Notes: generated by a model not told the origin, from the sequence alone. A stretch of 64,000 bases of DNA from an uncultured Clostridia bacterium (GCA_947626135.1 CANQQZ010000003.1:1-64000), one strand, 5' to 3'; positions 18,565-27,513 are shown, numbered from the stretch's first letter. Numbers and translations are program-made.

Positions 18565-18597
18565 ATTATGCGTGCCGGAAATAACAATGCCGGTAAT

Positions 18598-18674
18598 GCG
18601 CCAGTAGCTCAGCTGGATAGAGTGTTTGGCTACGAACCAAAAGGTCGGGGGTTCGAATCCCTTCTGGCGCGCCA
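18598..18674 (+). tRNA. tRNA-Arg (anticodon ACG)
   Basis: A complete 77-nt cloverleaf: acceptor GCGCCAG/CTGGCGC with discriminator G and an encoded CCA, D arm AGCTCAGCTGGATAGAG, anticodon stem TTTGG/CCAAA around CTACGAA, and T arm GGTTCGAATCC. The anticodon ACG reads CGN arginine codons after wobble deamination, the job of TadA encoded at 28.9 kb. The 3' end is a common integration site, and an integrase relic lies about 100 bp downstream. Confidence 0.97.
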
Positions 18675-18677
18675 TGC

Positions 18678-18713
18678 AAAAACGGCTTAACCATGCGGGT
18701 TTGAGCCGTTTTT
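18678..18713. terminator. Terminator after tRNA-Arg
   Basis: AAAAACGGCT (18678-18687) and AGCCGTTTTT (18704-18713) form a 10-bp stem flanked by A and T tracts. It can work on both strands, ending the tRNA transcript and the integrase relic. Confidence 0.8.
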
Positions 18714-18772
18714 GTTTTGCCGTCGCAATTATAATTTTTTCTGCTTTGTCCGTTATTTGTCCGTTACGCCAT

Positions 18773-19043
18773 TCAAAACCGGCTTATCCGGGAACGTGTA
18801 AATATATCCTCCGTCATATCAGCCGCCGCTTTATCAGCCGGCTTTATCGCGTGCGTGTATATATTCAGCGTAATGGTTCTTATCCGCGTGTCCGAGGCGT
18901 TTTGATACCGTCGCTATGTCTGCGCCGCCCGCTATTAAAAGCGTCGCGGCGGTGTGGCGGAGATTATGAAAATATATGTCGGGCAAATTATTCTTTCTTA
19001 CAAACCGTTTAAACCACGCAGAAATGGTATCAGGCTGCAGCAA
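18773..19043 (-). pseudogene. Tyrosine recombinase (integrase) C-terminal remnant, frameshifted
   Basis: Only the last third of a phage or ICE-type integrase remains. The 5' part reads PDTISAWFKRFVRKNN, then HNLRHTAATLLIAGG with the catalytic His-x-x-Arg, then VSKRLGHADKN. At about 18885 the frame breaks. In another frame the sequence continues ITLNIYTHAIKPADKAAADM, which carries the tyrosine nucleophile, and stops at 18773. Catalytic residues are thus split between two frames and the N-terminal DNA-binding domains are gone. It points at the tRNA-Arg 3' end, the usual arrangement for an element integrated there, so it is the scar of a lost or decayed element. Confidence 0.85.
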
Positions 19044-19376
19044 AACGACGTATCTCTTGAAAATATTTCAGCGCGCAATTTGCAGCTTGCCGAGCAGATT
19101 AAATCGGATATAGCCAACTTTAAAGAAATAGTCGTGAATATCACTCCCGAAGATTTGTCCGCCGTTCAAGAAGAACGGAGCAATTTCCACGATACGATGA
19201 AATCGCTATGGACGAAAATCCAACAGCAGTACGGCTATCGCAGCAACTATGATTTACTGAAAGCCGCCAAAGATGAAGTCGATATGGAACTCGGAGAATA
19301 TACGCCTCATATACGGAAATCTATTCGCAGCGATTTAGAACAAAAACGCCGAAAACCCGCCGAGCGGCATAGCTAA
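19044..19376 (+). pseudogene. C-terminal fragment of an unidentified protein, probably mobile-element debris
   Basis: About 110 codons with protein-like composition end at 19376. The open frame continues upstream only as antisense of the integrase relic, so the true N-terminus is missing. The fragment is rich in Gln, Glu, Lys and Asp (QLAEQIKSDIANFKEIVV, then AVQEERSNFHDTMKSLWTKI) and likely helical or coiled coil. The end is strongly basic (LEQKRRKPAERHS). It could be the tail of a mobilisation or replication protein, but I do not recognise it. The junction with the integrase remnant at about 19044 looks like a deletion point. Confidence 0.5.
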
Positions 19377-19404
19377 CGTAAGCGGCACAATGAACAGGAA
19401 CGAT

Positions 19405-19441
19405 AAAAGAGTATGCCTCCGCATGGGAGCATACTCTTTTT
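19405..19441. terminator. Bidirectional terminator
   Basis: AAAAGAGTATGC (19405-19416) and GCATACTCTTTT (19429-19440) form a 12-bp stem, with T on one side and A on the other. It closes the plus-strand fragment and the minus-strand LRR gene that ends at 19546. Confidence 0.85.
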
Positions 19442-19545
19442 ACATATCCGGCACAGTCAAATGCTGACCGCTGCCATTAAAATATATGAATGTGACCTGA
19501 CCGATTATTTTATTATACGCTTGTTTGCTATTGCAAAATTACCTG

Positions 19546-22500
19546 TTAATCTATTTCGCTACAGTCGGTAACGGGCTTGTTATTTTCATTCCACACAAAT
19601 ACCTTTACCGAATTTGTTTTGTCGTCGGGAGTAATTGCGTATGTTCCGCTTCCCGCGACGCTGCTTTCTTTATCTACCTTCAGCAAAGCACCGTTTTCGT
19701 CATATTGCGCAAAATATAAATCTACCGCGTTTTCCGCTTCAATCGTTTCGGCGGTTAGGTCAACGGAAATATTAATGTCTTCGCCGGCAGATTCCGCGCA
19801 ATGAGCTATCTCGTAGCCATCCCTGTCCGCAAAGGATATTTTATTTTCAGGTTCAGAAGAGGGTTCAATAATTTCAATGGTCCAGTCATCGAAACCATCG
19901 TCTGCCTCAAAACGATTTTCATAGCCGCGTTCGTTAAACTGCGTAAAGTACGCTTTATACCCAAATTCCGGAAAATCCTCGGTACTGCCGTCCACCGTAA
20001 AGCGCAGTTTGGCTATATCCTTCGCCTTAGTATTTTTCCTGAAAACGATTACGAGCTCGCCGCTGTCACCGTCATAATCACTGAACGCCACAGCATTGGA
20101 GGCCGCCCGCGCGTCGTCGAACGTGATTCCATTATTGCCGGTTATATCGTAAATTACCATTGATTTTACATCTATGTAATCGCCGGTATGATAATTGCTG
20201 AGCGAAAGCGGAACGGAAATTTTTCCGCCGGGATATACCGTTCTCCAATTAAACTCCTCCCAATCGCCCCAACGATCGTTTTCGGACGGAGTATTTTTTA
20301 CTATATACACCGCGTCCTTAATGTCAACCGTGCCGTTTCCGTCCAAATCTCCGCTTACGGCGAGGGGATATTTCTCCGGGTCCTTAAGATGATCCGAAAT
20401 GTAAACGGCATCGTCAGAGTTTACAAAGCCGTCGTCGTTTACATCGCCCGGCTCGGTCGTTACGATTTCATAATATTCCTCCGTTATTCCGTGCGCTTCA
20501 AGCAGGGCTTGCATCGGCGAATTTTCTTTAATTTGTGGCGTAAGGAAATCAGACTTAAAATCATCGTAAAATTCGCTCTCGTCCTCATAAATATAAATAT
20601 CGTCGATATTAACGATTTCTTTAACCGTTTCGGGAATCCTCATTCCGCTATAACCATATCCACTACATCCTCTGTTATAAATCAGTTCAGCCGTTACCCT
20701 TTCCACTGTGACGCCGTTTACCGTGCGCGGAACGGACACCCACTCATAATCTGTATATAAATCTACAGCTGTTCCCGTTTCGGAGTCAAAGCGAATGTAT
20801 CCTCCCGGGATTTCATACAGCTCATACGGTTTTTGTTGAAGCGTATGCGTTATGCGGCACACGTTATTATCCGATTGGAATTTAAGCGTTACCGGCTCCG
20901 GCTCAACATATTTAAAGCGAATCTCGCCATTAAGAGTAAGTGCATACATGTATTCCGCGTCAGCGTCAACATTTCTCAGTGTCGCGCTGTCACCCAAATA
21001 TTCAAATCTGCCATCCGATATGCGGTACCACTTTATCGACACGTCCGAATGCACGAGGTTATTAAATTCGTCACGGGAATCCTCTGTAGTAAGCTTTTTG
21101 CCGTCCGCGCCGTATATCTCAAGGATTATCATGTTGCGGGTGTCCTCCGAAACCTCATAGGGTATGCCAAGCTCCTCGGCGTACCTGTATGCCTCGGTAT
21201 CGGCGAGACACTTTATTACAAGATTTTCGCAGCCGTAGAACGCAGATGAGACAATGGTTGATACGGTCGCGGCTATCGTCGCGCTCTTGAGGTTCAAGCA
21301 CTCCTCAAACGCCATACCCGATATTTTTTCAACGCCGTCCGGGATAACGATGCTTTCAATGCTGTTACAGTGAGCGAACGCGCCGTAAGCTATTTCGGTG
21401 ACGCCTTCGGGAATCTCATATTCCGAAAGGTTTCTCGGAACAAAGCACAGAGTTGTCTTTTGTTTGTTAAACAGAGCCGCGCCGTCCGTTGTGAAATTCG
21501 GATTATCCTCGCTCACATCAATCTCCGACAACTCCGCCGATCCGCGAATAAAATTCGCGGTATACGACGTATTCCTCACATTCGCGCCAAAGACCAATTT
21601 TTTTAATGAGGTCAGTCCGTTATATATGTCCAGCTCTTCTATTCCATCTCCCGTATTGAGCGTGCTCATACTGTCACAGCCCGAAAACGCGCTATATTCT
21701 ATTTCCTTTACGGTGTCGGGTATGGTAAATTCCGCGGCGTCTCTCGGCACAAAATACAATATTGTCGTATTAATGTCGTACAGCGCGCCGTTATCCAAAC
21801 GCAGATTATGATTGTCGGGATTTAGTTCCACGCTTTCCAGCGCAGCCGAAAATGAACCCGGATATGTTACCTTTGCGCCTATTTTTAGATGTTTAAGCTC
21901 CGCGTCTCCCAAAGCACCGCCCATATTTTCTATTCCGTCTCCGGTATTGAACGACTCCAGCTCACATCCATATAAGATGCTGTATCCGATTGACGTTACA
22001 GTGTCGGGAAGGGTCATCCGAGTAATGCTCGTATCGCCAAACGCCCTATCGCCTATCGTTGTAACGCCGTTTGGAATAATAATCTCGGTAATACCCGAGC
22101 AGCCGAGGAATGCGGAATCGCCGATTGTTTTCAGCTTTGACGGAAGCGTTACCTCATCCAATACCGCGCAATTTTCAAATGCGCTTATGCCTATCTCCGT
22201 TATATTATCGGATATTTTTATACTCTCAAGTTTTTCACAGCCATAAAATGCACGCTTGCCTATAGATGTTACTCCGTTTTGCATCTCAACTCCCGCAAGT
22301 GCCGTACAGCGTTCAAATGCGCTTTCGCCTATGGACTGTACCTTCTCCGGTATTGAAACACTTTCAAGCGTCAAACAGCCGCAAAACGCCCCGTATGATA
22401 TTGACGTTAGACTTTCCGGCAGCTTTATTTCACTTAAGCTTTCACAGCCGTCAAACGCCGACTCGCCAATATTGGCAACACTGTCCGGCAGCGTAATGCC

Positions 22501-24084
22501 CGTCAAGGAAGTACAGCCGTAAAACGCTCTGTCGCCTATAGATGTAAGATTGGTATTCGGCACTTCAATTTCTGCGCCGGTTTCATCGTATTGCGGCTCG
22601 TCCTGTATGAGCGTCAAGGGAATATAAACGTTTTTTAATGCGTAGCAGCCGTAAAACGCGTTGCTGCCTATGCTTTTTGTACCCTCAGGCAGCTCGATGC
22701 CGGTTAGCGGACATTCGCTAAAGGTTTCGTCCTCGATGCGCTCCACTCCTTCGGGTATGGAAATTCTGATCAGCCGTGCGTCTTTAAACGCGCCGGTTCC
22801 CAGATACGTCAACCCGTCGGGCAGATACGCATAATCCAAATAAGCTCCTGCGAACGCGTAATCGCCTATACGTTCAACGGTTTGGGGAACGGTATATTGT
22901 TCTCTATAGGTTGTCGTATACGAGCCCGGCCTTATCGGCTCTTGAAATGATACCCCACTGGCACTGCCGTAATGAATTAACTCCTTCTTTTCCTTGTCAA
23001 AAAGCGTTCCATTTTCGGACGAGAACTTAGGGTTATCCTCATCGACGTATATGTTTTGACTTGCGTTGCTGTTGTAAGATGTGTAAAAAATATTTTCGAG
23101 AGCTGTGACTGTGGAGGGAATGTCGATACGACTATAATCCAATATAATATCCTTTATACCCGTAATACCTTCGCCCACGTCAAGATAAGCTGCTGCTGAG
23201 GGGATTTTATTAAACGCCTCCGCATCATCCGCCGTCAGCTCGCCGGTTCCCTTCAAATGAACAGTCTCGTCCATTCCGTAAAGAGTGTATGTAATATTCT
23301 CGTTGATGTTTGTCGTCGCGGGATATACGGCAATATAGCTTGTATTTCCGTCGGTTCCGTAGTTGAGCACGTCAATCGTGTAATATTCTCCCTCAACCAG
23401 CTGCAATCCGTAATAGCTTATATACTGCGTGTCGGGAGTGCAGGGCTGCTTGGTTTCCGCAAAGCCGCCGTCCTTGTACATGACGTTTGTAAAGGTGTCA
23501 ACAGGCTCTATGGCGGCTATATTGAGGATATTATGCCAATCATACCAATATGCGACCGCTCCCACATAATCATCGGTTATGCCGATAGAATTATAAGTCT
23601 CCCACGAGGACCAATTGTCCTTTTCGGGCGCAAAATTCATAAATCCATCGGGAGTGTAAAGACGTATATAATTTTCTACTCTATCGTTTCCGGAAGCTCT
23701 GTACAGAGCTATGTCCTTACCGGCATAGTCACCTAAATTAAATATGTCGATAATCTTGCCGTTTTGGTTTATTACCGCCTTGCAATATTGATAATCGCAG
23801 TAATCTTCAGAGGAGAAAACCTCCGTTTGCTGTCCGTCATCAGCGGTGATTGTGTAGACGTACACGCCGCGCCGATCGTTAAATTCTCCGATAATGCTTC
23901 CGGCGACAGTGATTGTGTTTTCATCGGTCATCAATGCGATTTGTCCGTCTGAAGAGGTGTTAATCGCTTCCTCCGCCTTATGCTCCGCCGCCGTATCGTC
24001 ATTCTCGGCAAACGCGGGTATGCCGACAATCGGACATACTATGGCAAGGCTCAACAGTATAGATAAAAGCTTCCTTTTCATCAT
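19546..24084 (-). CDS. Giant secreted BspA-type leucine-rich-repeat protein with a dockerin
   Basis: 1512 residues. A signal peptide (MMKRKLLSILLSLAIVCPIV, cleaved near AFAEN) is followed by about 200 residues without a clear fold. From roughly residue 300 to 980 runs a long array of 23-residue LRR_5 repeats of the form 'IGxxAFxGCxxLxxIxIPxxVxxIG'. Near residues 1210-1265 is a type I dockerin with two calcium loops, DVNDDGFVNSDDAVYI and DLDGNGTVDIKDAVYI. After it comes a domain of about 130 residues with a cohesin-like feel (SVPLSLSNYHTGDYID), then a C-terminal beta domain. The dockerin predicts docking to a cohesin-bearing scaffold on the cell surface; BspA repeats usually bind host or plant ligands. 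I use the ATG at 24084 because AAGGAAGG precedes it; an ATG 11 codons earlier has no site. A promoter lies at 24136-24164. Confidence 0.9.
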   Translation of the reverse strand: MMKRKLLSILLSLAIVCPIVGIPAFAENDDTAAEHKAEEAINTSSDGQIALMTDENTITVAGSIIGEFNDRRGVYVYTITADDGQQTEVFSSEDYCDYQYCKAVINQNGKIIDIFNLGDYAGKDIALYRASGNDRVENYIRLYTPDGFMNFAPEKDNWSSWETYNSIGITDDYVGAVAYWYDWHNILNIAAIEPVDTFTNVMYKDGGFAETKQPCTPDTQYISYYGLQLVEGEYYTIDVLNYGTDGNTSYIAVYPATTNINENITYTLYGMDETVHLKGTGELTADDAEAFNKIPSAAAYLDVGEGITGIKDIILDYSRIDIPSTVTALENIFYTSYNSNASQNIYVDEDNPKFSSENGTLFDKEKKELIHYGSASGVSFQEPIRPGSYTTTYREQYTVPQTVERIGDYAFAGAYLDYAYLPDGLTYLGTGAFKDARLIRISIPEGVERIEDETFSECPLTGIELPEGTKSIGSNAFYGCYALKNVYIPLTLIQDEPQYDETGAEIEVPNTNLTSIGDRAFYGCTSLTGITLPDSVANIGESAFDGCESLSEIKLPESLTSISYGAFCGCLTLESVSIPEKVQSIGESAFERCTALAGVEMQNGVTSIGKRAFYGCEKLESIKISDNITEIGISAFENCAVLDEVTLPSKLKTIGDSAFLGCSGITEIIIPNGVTTIGDRAFGDTSITRMTLPDTVTSIGYSILYGCELESFNTGDGIENMGGALGDAELKHLKIGAKVTYPGSFSAALESVELNPDNHNLRLDNGALYDINTTILYFVPRDAAEFTIPDTVKEIEYSAFSGCDSMSTLNTGDGIEELDIYNGLTSLKKLVFGANVRNTSYTANFIRGSAELSEIDVSEDNPNFTTDGAALFNKQKTTLCFVPRNLSEYEIPEGVTEIAYGAFAHCNSIESIVIPDGVEKISGMAFEECLNLKSATIAATVSTIVSSAFYGCENLVIKCLADTEAYRYAEELGIPYEVSEDTRNMIILEIYGADGKKLTTEDSRDEFNNLVHSDVSIKWYRISDGRFEYLGDSATLRNVDADAEYMYALTLNGEIRFKYVEPEPVTLKFQSDNNVCRITHTLQQKPYELYEIPGGYIRFDSETGTAVDLYTDYEWVSVPRTVNGVTVERVTAELIYNRGCSGYGYSGMRIPETVKEIVNIDDIYIYEDESEFYDDFKSDFLTPQIKENSPMQALLEAHGITEEYYEIVTTEPGDVNDDGFVNSDDAVYISDHLKDPEKYPLAVSGDLDGNGTVDIKDAVYIVKNTPSENDRWGDWEEFNWRTVYPGGKISVPLSLSNYHTGDYIDVKSMVIYDITGNNGITFDDARAASNAVAFSDYDGDSGELVIVFRKNTKAKDIAKLRFTVDGSTEDFPEFGYKAYFTQFNERGYENRFEADDGFDDWTIEIIEPSSEPENKISFADRDGYEIAHCAESAGEDINISVDLTAETIEAENAVDLYFAQYDENGALLKVDKESSVAGSGTYAITPDDKTNSVKVFVWNENNKPVTDCSEID

Positions 24085-24135
24085 AAAAAACCTTCCTTCT
24101 GAAAAATTTTTAAGCATTTTCTGCCTATCAGATTT

Positions 24136-24164
24136 ATATTATCACAATTTACATCTAATTGCAA
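24136..24164 (-). promoter_or_regulatory. Promoter of the LRR-dockerin gene
   Basis: On the minus strand TTGCAA (24164-24159) and TAATAT (24141-24136), spaced 17 bp, lie about 50 bp before the start codon. The XRE regulator gene begins 159 bp away in the opposite direction, so the regulator could act here; no operator was identified. Confidence 0.6.
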
Positions 24165-24242
24165 GAATGAAATCAATTTTTTCTATCTGGTTGATGGTTT
24201 TTTATATTGCTCATTGTTGTAAAATAATAGTGAGGTGATTTT

Positions 24243-24590
24243 ATGGATTTGTCATTAATGGGCGAACGAATTAAGCATACTCGTACAAAACAAAAGCTTA
24301 CATTGGAAAAGCTGTCTGAAAAAATAGGCATTTCGCGAAATTTTCTTTGGGAAATCGAAAGCGGAAGAAAGGCTCCCGCAATACAAACCCTGCATAGCAT
24401 TTGTAAGGCGCTGAATGTTTCAGCCGATTATCTGCTCGGTTTTTCCGCAGTGCAAAATCAGCCCGACAGCGGCATCGGGGAGAATACCGTATTGCAGATA
24501 TATAATATTATAGAATCTTTTGACGATAAAGAAGTATTTATACTACATGAATTGCTGGGAACGTACAGTAAATATAAAAATCATTCATAA
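24243..24590 (+). CDS. XRE family helix-turn-helix regulator
   Basis: A 115-residue DNA-binding protein. Residues 5-65 form a lambda-repressor-like helix-turn-helix (GERIKHTRTKQKLTLEKLSEKIGISRNF continuing to WEIESGRKAP and LNVSADYLLG). The short C-terminal tail (NIIESFDDKEVFILHELLGTY) is helical and perhaps dimerising. GAGGTGA precedes the ATG. It stands divergent to the LRR-dockerin gene and convergent with the membrane protein at 24.7 kb, so either could be its target. It carries no peptidase or sensor domain. Confidence 0.88.
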   Translation: MDLSLMGERIKHTRTKQKLTLEKLSEKIGISRNFLWEIESGRKAPAIQTLHSICKALNVSADYLLGFSAVQNQPDSGIGENTVLQIYNIIESFDDKEVFILHELLGTYSKYKNHS

Positions 24591-24701
24591 GAAATAAACA
24601 GCGGATAAATATGTCCGCTGTTTTAATGTGTTTTTGTATGTGCCACGCTTTGGAACGCAAAAATAAATGACCTGAATTTATGGCTGCAATTCGTGATTAG
24701 C

Positions 24702-25508
24702 CTATTCTTCCGTTTCCATGCTTGTACCCGTCGGGACAGCATTGTTGGCGCTTATCGTTTTTGCGATTTCGGAAAGGGTTTGATTTCTCAAATTTTTATC
24801 GTCTATATCCTCCGCGAGCAAATCCGCGAGCAGATTGTCATTGTTATGTACGAGTCGGTTCTGGAGCTGTATCGAAGCCTTTATTGTTTCCGTGTACATC
24901 CGTATAAAAATCACGCCGATAAAATCCACCAAAACGCCGCTGATTGCGCCGGTAAGAACCGCAATGTTATATTTTACGGGCGAAATCGCAAACATAATTA
25001 TTGTCAGAAATATAATAATCATACCCGTTAAAACAGTGCCTATCCCGAGCTTAAATACCCAGCTTAATTGATTGAGATTGATGTCAAAGAAGCGCTTAAA
25101 ATCGCTTTGACTGTTATCAAATCGAATTTCAGCCTGCATTTTAGACGTTTTATTTTCCACGCTCATAACCGCGATTGTCTCATCTATTTGCGCGCACCGC
25201 GAGGTGAGCGACGTATGTCGCGTGTCATTGTTTATGCTTGTGAAAATATTGTATAAAACTCCGAAGAGAACGACCGCCGCGCCCGCAATCATCAGCGACG
25301 CGGGAAGAACGCCCACCGCGGCGGATTGCCCGCTCAAACCGACCATATACCGTCTCGAAACAATGCCGCATACTGTAAGTGCGATACCCGCAAGTGTAAA
25401 GAATATAATACTGATTGGAAATCTGCGTGTTTTCGGCTGTTCCATTTCGTCCATGAGCTTATCCCGTTCATTCATAAGCATTTTTGTGTATTCCGTGTTC
25501 TTCTCCAT
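24702..25508 (-). CDS. Four-helix membrane protein resembling TRADD-N-associated membrane domains
   Basis: 268 residues with no signal peptide and two pairs of membrane helices, at about 31-49, 68-90, 150-172 and 180-202. The second pair and its surroundings (FDINLNQLSWVFKLGIG, then LTGAISGVLVDFIGVIFIRMY, then a helix ending DKNLRNQTLSEIAKTI) recall the TRADD-N-associated membrane domain found in predicted conflict and immunity proteins. That match is from memory and tentative. A charged N-terminus and a helical C-tail of about 60 residues face the same side. AGGAGG lies nine bases before the ATG and a good promoter is at 25542-25570. It stands alone, with no effector gene beside it, near the integrase scar. 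Confidence 0.6.
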   Translation of the reverse strand: MEKNTEYTKMLMNERDKLMDEMEQPKTRRFPISIIFFTLAGIALTVCGIVSRRYMVGLSGQSAAVGVLPASLMIAGAAVVLFGVLYNIFTSINNDTRHTSLTSRCAQIDETIAVMSVENKTSKMQAEIRFDNSQSDFKRFFDINLNQLSWVFKLGIGTVLTGMIIIFLTIIMFAISPVKYNIAVLTGAISGVLVDFIGVIFIRMYTETIKASIQLQNRLVHNNDNLLADLLAEDIDDKNLRNQTLSEIAKTISANNAVPTGTSMETEE

Positions 25509-25541
25509 ATGCGTATCCTCCTTCGCGGTTATTCTGCATAT

Positions 25542-25570
25542 ATTTTAACATAACGCAAACCGAATTTCAA
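25542..25570 (-). promoter_or_regulatory. Promoter of the four-helix membrane protein gene
   Basis: On the minus strand TTGAAA (25570-25565) and TAAAAT (25547-25542) with 17-bp spacing, about 34 bp before the ATG. The gene is therefore transcribed on its own and not from the dipeptidase operon upstream. Confidence 0.65.
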
Positions 25571-25595
25571 CAAAAATCGTCAACGATGTATGAGC

Positions 25596-26510
25596 CTACA
25601 TAAAAAGCTTTTTTTCCGGTGAGAGCTGCATATTGCCGAACAGCCGCTCAAAATTGGCATGACTGATTTTTTCGATTTGTTTTTCGGTATAGTTTAGCTG
25701 GGCGAGTCTGTCAAACAGTTTATATAAATCACCGCATCCCCTTATGCCGTCCGGAAGGCAGCCGTCCGTTCCGTCGAAGTCCGCGCCTATGCCCACATGA
25801 TTTTCTCCGCCGAGCGACATGAAGTGTTCTATATGCCGCACGGCGTCGTCAATAACGGCGCGGCGGGTATTCGTCAGGAAAACAGGATAAAGATTAATGC
25901 CCGCGCAGCCGCCCGACGCCATGATTTTTTTAAACATATCATCGGTGAGGTTGCGGACATGATGGCAGATTGCGCGCGAATTCGAATGGGACGCTATCAG
26001 AGGCGCGGCGGAAATGTCCGCTATATCATAAAACGAGCGGTCATTAAGATGCGACACGTCTATATACATGCCCAGCTCATTCATGCGCCTGACCACGGCT
26101 CCTCCGAATTCTGTCAATCCGCGCGAGCGGCTGCGCTCGTGCGCTCCGCCCGCGATATGATTGGATTTGTTCCATGTCAGAGCCGCCATCCTTACGCCGA
26201 GCCCGTAATAAAGCTCAAGGTCGGCAATTGTTTTTATTCCCTCTCCGCCCTCTATGCTCAGAACGGTTTTAATATTGTCCTCCGCGCGGTTCTCAACGGC
26301 GCGGCGATATGTATTTATAAGCGTCATGGTACGCTTTATGGCTGACCTATGATATTTCGGCGAGATAAAGCATGCCATGACCTGAGTATACGAGCGGTAT
26401 CGGCTCATAAGCTCCGCGCTGACCTCGCAGCCGTTTGCGTAAAACGCTTCACCGCTGTCCGCCATTTTGCAAAGCGTATCGCAGTGAGCGTCGAAAACAG
26501 AATATTCCAT
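25596..26510 (-). CDS. Membrane dipeptidase family (peptidase M19)
   Basis: Zinc dipeptidase of the renal-dipeptidase family, usually active on dipeptides including those with D-residues. 304 residues. Metal ligands are seen in FDAHCDTLCKM (His-x-Asp), the bridging Glu in VLSIEGGEGI, and histidines in YIDVSHLNDRSF and IASHSNSRAICHHVRN. The last ligand Asp is in GIGADFDGTDG. No signal peptide is present, so it is probably cytoplasmic despite the family name. The start codon follows the yraN stop by two bases with only a weak ribosome site, which suggests coupling in an rnhB-yraN-dipeptidase operon. Confidence 0.93.
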   Translation of the reverse strand: MEYSVFDAHCDTLCKMADSGEAFYANGCEVSAELMSRYRSYTQVMACFISPKYHRSAIKRTMTLINTYRRAVENRAEDNIKTVLSIEGGEGIKTIADLELYYGLGVRMAALTWNKSNHIAGGAHERSRSRGLTEFGGAVVRRMNELGMYIDVSHLNDRSFYDIADISAAPLIASHSNSRAICHHVRNLTDDMFKKIMASGGCAGINLYPVFLTNTRRAVIDDAVRHIEHFMSLGGENHVGIGADFDGTDGCLPDGIRGCGDLYKLFDRLAQLNYTEKQIEKISHANFERLFGNMQLSPEKKLFM

Positions 26511-26512
26511 AG

Positions 26513-26866
26513 CTAAAACGCATTCCTTATATGATTTATTTTAATTACGCTCATGCCGCCGCGGTCGGAGTAGAAAACCTCTATTACGTCAAACCGCATA
26601 TTCTCGTCAAGCGAGTTAAGATAAAGCAGAGCCGTGCGGCGTATATGCTCCTGCTTCTGACGTGTTACGGCTTCCGACGGTTCGCCGTAATTGTTGTTTC
26701 TGCGCGTTTTTACCTCGGCGAAAACTACGCATCCGTCCTTTTCGGCGATTATGTCTATCTCGCCCGTTTTCATACTGAAATTCCGCTCCAAAATCTCGTA
26801 GCCCTCGTTTTCCAGATATTCGCATGCGGCATCTTCACCGAAAGCGCCTATTTCCTTGTTGTTCAT
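26513..26866 (-). CDS. YraN family protein (UPF0102, endonuclease-like fold)
   Basis: 117 residues of the YraN/UPF0102 family, small proteins with a restriction-endonuclease-like core. The core shows GEIDIIAEKDGCVVFAEVKTR (the Asp and Glu-x-Lys pattern), preceded by GAFGEDAACEYLENEGYEIL. The function is not established in general. The frame opens 17 codons earlier inside rnhB, but MNNKEIG with GGGGGAG in front is the natural start and overlaps the rnhB stop by four bases. The pairing with rnhB is common in Firmicutes. Confidence 0.93.
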   Translation of the reverse strand: MNNKEIGAFGEDAACEYLENEGYEILERNFSMKTGEIDIIAEKDGCVVFAEVKTRRNNNYGEPSEAVTRQKQEHIRRTALLYLNSLDENMRFDVIEVFYSDRGGMSVIKINHIRNAF

Positions 26867-27513
26867 TTCTGCTCCCCCAAAAGCTTTTTTAAAAATGTGC
26901 GTCTGTGTATGCCGCACGGACCGTATTTTAAAATCGCGTCCATATGCTCCTTCGTGCCGTATCCCTTGTGTCTTTCAAAGCCGTATTCGGGATATCGCCC
27001 GGCAATTTCCGTAATGAAACGGTCACGGCTGACCTTTGCCAGTATGGACGCCGCCGCAATCGAGGCGCTTAACGCGTCGCCCTTTACGATAGCCTCGCAT
27101 GGGATTTCCAGCCGCGGGCATCTGTTTCCGTCGATAAGCGCGTACTGCGGCGGCGCGGCAAGCCCGCCGACCGCGCCCGCCATCGCCTCCATAGCCGCGT
27201 TTAATATGTTTATTTCATCTATGCGCTTTTCATCCACCGAAAAAACGGAATAAGCGAGCGCTTTTTCGCATATCACGTCAAACAGCGCGGCGCGCCGCTT
27301 TCCGGTGAGCTTTTTTGAATCGTTAAGCCCTTCGATTATCTCATTTTCCGGCAGGATGACTGCGGCAGCGAATACCGGTCCCGCAAGGGGTCCGCGTCCC
27401 GCCTCATCAACTCCCGCTATACAGTTTATTCCCGCAAGCCTCAGCTCATTCTCGCGGGAATACATTTTAAGAACCCGTTCTCTTTCCTCTTCGGCTGTAA
27501 GTTTTTTCGGCAT
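26863..27513 (-). CDS. rnhB: Ribonuclease HII
   Basis: Cleaves the RNA strand of RNA-DNA hybrids and removes misincorporated ribonucleotides. The 216-residue protein has the signature GVDEAGRGPLAGPV with the first acidic pair. Further active-site acids lie in LIDGNRCPRL and in SIAAASILAKVSRDRF, and the C-terminus has the family motif GYGTKEHMDAI. First gene of a three-gene minus-strand operon. The plus-strand DUF4364 gene diverges from it across 95 bp. Confidence 0.96.
   Translation of the reverse strand: MPKKLTAEEERERVLKMYSRENELRLAGINCIAGVDEAGRGPLAGPVFAAAVILPENEIIEGLNDSKKLTGKRRAALFDVICEKALAYSVFSVDEKRIDEINILNAAMEAMAGAVGGLAAPPQYALIDGNRCPRLEIPCEAIVKGDALSASIAAASILAKVSRDRFITEIAGRYPEYGFERHKGYGTKEHMDAILKYGPCGIHRRTFLKKLLGEQK

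Noticed and set aside
18954-19043. N-terminal 30 codons of the plus-strand frame 18954-19376
   Set aside because: This part is antisense to the integrase remnant. Only the portion after about 19044 looks like coding sequence.
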